Shown in pieces: positions 62,997-64,000 of a DNA stretch of 64,000 nt. The position numbers and the translations under genes were made by a program. Within the stretch, counting starts at the first letter, position 1; the number at the start of each line of letters is the position of its first letter. Where the stretch lies: NCBI RefSeq assembly GCF_042676065.1, contig NZ_JBHTJO010000002.1:1-64000 (forward strand). Direction: 5' to 3'. The stretch comes from Methyloligella solikamskensis. GTDB lineage: Bacteria; Pseudomonadota; Alphaproteobacteria; Rhizobiales; Methyloligellaceae. The notes under the pieces were generated by a model, which was given only the letters and a program-made list of their open reading frames with translations, was not told the DNA's origin and made no database searches.

Positions 62997-64000
62997 ATGA
63001 GGCGAGTGGTCGTGACTGGAATGGGCGTGGTTTCGTCCATCGGTAACAACGCCCAAGAGGTGCTGGCGTCTCTGCGCGAGGCCAAGTCCGGATTGGTGAA
63101 GGCCGACGATTATGCGGAGCTCGGATTCCGCTGTCAGGTGCATGGTGCGCCCAGCCTCGACTGGCAGGAGGCCGTCGACCGCAAGATCCGCCGCTTCATG
63201 GGCGCAGGCGCTGCCTGGAACTATGTCGCCATGGAGCAGGCGATTCAGGATGCGGGTCTCGAAGAAGACGAGATCTCCGACGAGCGCACCGGTCTGATCA
63301 TGGGCTCCGGCGGCCCGTCGACCCGCGCCATCGTGAACGCGGCTCAGACGACCCTGGAGAAGGGGCCGAAGAAGGTCGGCCCGTTCGAAGTGCCGAAATC
63401 CATGAGCTCCACGAATTCGGCCACGCTTTCAACGCCTTACCACATCAAGGGCGTCAGCTATTCCATCTCGTCCGCCTGCTCGACCTCCGCCCATTGCATC
63501 GGCAATGCGGCCGAGCTCATCCAGCTCGGCAAGCAGGATCTGGTCTTCGCCGGCGGTGGCGAGGAGCTCGACTGGACCCTCTCGGTCCTCTTCGACTCCA
63601 TGAACGCAATGTCCTCGGACTTCAACGATCAGCCCGAGAAGGCGAGCCGCGCCTATGACGAGGCCCGCGACGGCTTCGTCATCGCAGGCGGCGCAGGTGT
63701 GGTGATCCTGGAGGAGCTGGAGCACGCTAAGGCCCGCGGCGCCAAGATCTATGCCGAGCTCATCGGCTACGGCGCCACGTCCGATGGCTACGACATGGTG
63801 CAGCCCTCGGGCGAAGGTGCGGTGCGCTGCATGCGCATGGCCATGCAGAACCTGAACGGCGACAAGATCGACTACATCAACCCTCACGCCACCTCCACGC
63901 CCATCGGCGATCTGCGCGAGATCGAGGCGATCCAGGAGGTGTTCGGCGACGACATACCGCCGATCAGCGCGACCAAATCCCTGACGGGCCATTCGCTCGG
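62997..64000 (+). CDS. fabB: 3-oxoacyl-ACP synthase I, N-terminal part (cut by window edge)
   Basis: The first 334 codons are visible. The nucleophile is C161 in SISSACSTSAHCIGNA, the first His is H296 in NPHATSTPIGD, and KSLTGHSLG gives Lys326 and H331. It elongates unsaturated intermediates from FabA. SD GAGGG lies 6 bases before the ATG. About 70 codons are missing, judged by family length. Confidence 0.97.
   Translation, partial: MRRVVVTGMGVVSSIGNNAQEVLASLREAKSGLVKADDYAELGFRCQVHGAPSLDWQEAVDRKIRRFMGAGAAWNYVAMEQAIQDAGLEEDEISDERTGLIMGSGGPSTRAIVNAAQTTLEKGPKKVGPFEVPKSMSSTNSATLSTPYHIKGVSYSISSACSTSAHCIGNAAELIQLGKQDLVFAGGGEELDWTLSVLFDSMNAMSSDFNDQPEKASRAYDEARDGFVIAGGAGVVILEELEHAKARGAKIYAELIGYGATSDGYDMVQPSGEGAVRCMRMAMQNLNGDKIDYINPHATSTPIGDLREIEAIQEVFGDDIPPISATKSLTGHSL

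Overview
The window is GC-rich chromosomal DNA from an alphaproteobacterium, most likely of the order Hyphomicrobiales (Rhizobiales). The signs are the irr-fabA-fabB order, the rpsT / dnaA-dnaN-recF-gyrB order, a RegB/RegA (ActS/ActR) redox pair with SenC, ubiE-ubiB near mutM, coaBC-dut, an intracellular polyhydroxyalkanoate depolymerase, and intergenic palindromic repeats of a kind common in this group. A complete ectABC-ask operon and several osmolyte-type transporters suggest a salt-tolerant, probably marine or brackish, aerobic heterotroph. I see no phage, CRISPR array, insertion sequence, rRNA or tRNA gene.

Region 1 (1-10.7 kb) looks like one catabolic island. It has a flavin monooxygenase (cut by the window edge), a branched-chain-amino-acid-type ABC importer split into two units (two ATPases plus a small helical protein on +; binding protein and two permeases on -), a kinase of the aminoglycoside-phosphotransferase fold, a class III PLP enzyme resembling the phospho-lyases for phosphoethanolamine and phosphohydroxylysine, a HAD hydrolase and a short-chain dehydrogenase. 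Both divergent intergenic regions of the island carry the same 18-base motif, so it is probably one regulon. I infer uptake and breakdown of an amino-alcohol or methylated amine, but the substrate is unknown. This is the best candidate here for an undescribed system.

Region 2 (10.8-18.1 kb) holds a DUF3617 protein, a tyrosine-phosphatase-like protein with a membrane anchor, a cytochrome b561, a short-chain dehydrogenase, phosphoenolpyruvate synthase, and a NAD-binding/DoxX-like fusion coupled to a DUF2269 membrane protein. Region 3 (18.1-26.4 kb) is the osmoadaptation block on the minus strand: ectA, ectB, ectC, an ectoine-type aspartokinase, a sodium/solute symporter, a ProP-like transporter and another MFS carrier, several of them stop/start overlapped. 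A divergent aminopropyltransferase-like gene with altered active-site residues follows.

Region 4 (27.7-41.6 kb) contains a PPi-type phosphofructokinase, the ergothioneine pair egtB-egtD, mmcB, regB-regA with divergent senC, phaZ, a YgjP-like metallopeptidase, a class A penicillin-binding protein and an FAD oxidoreductase. Region 5 (41.7-49.9 kb) is the replication block gyrB, recF, dnaN, dnaA, then a rhodanese, an 850-base noncoding stretch and rpsT. Region 6 (50-64 kb) is housekeeping: enoyl-CoA hydratase, mutM, ubiE, ubiB, a MarR regulator with a divergent membrane protein and a palindromic operator, coaBC, dut, a MoeB-like enzyme, an FAD monooxygenase, a hydroxyacid dehydrogenase, an SH3 protein, irr, fabA and the start of fabB.

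All calls are made by reading the sequence and recalling family motifs; no database search was run. Start codons were chosen by ribosome-binding sites, overlaps with upstream stops and usual family length, and are flagged where uncertain.
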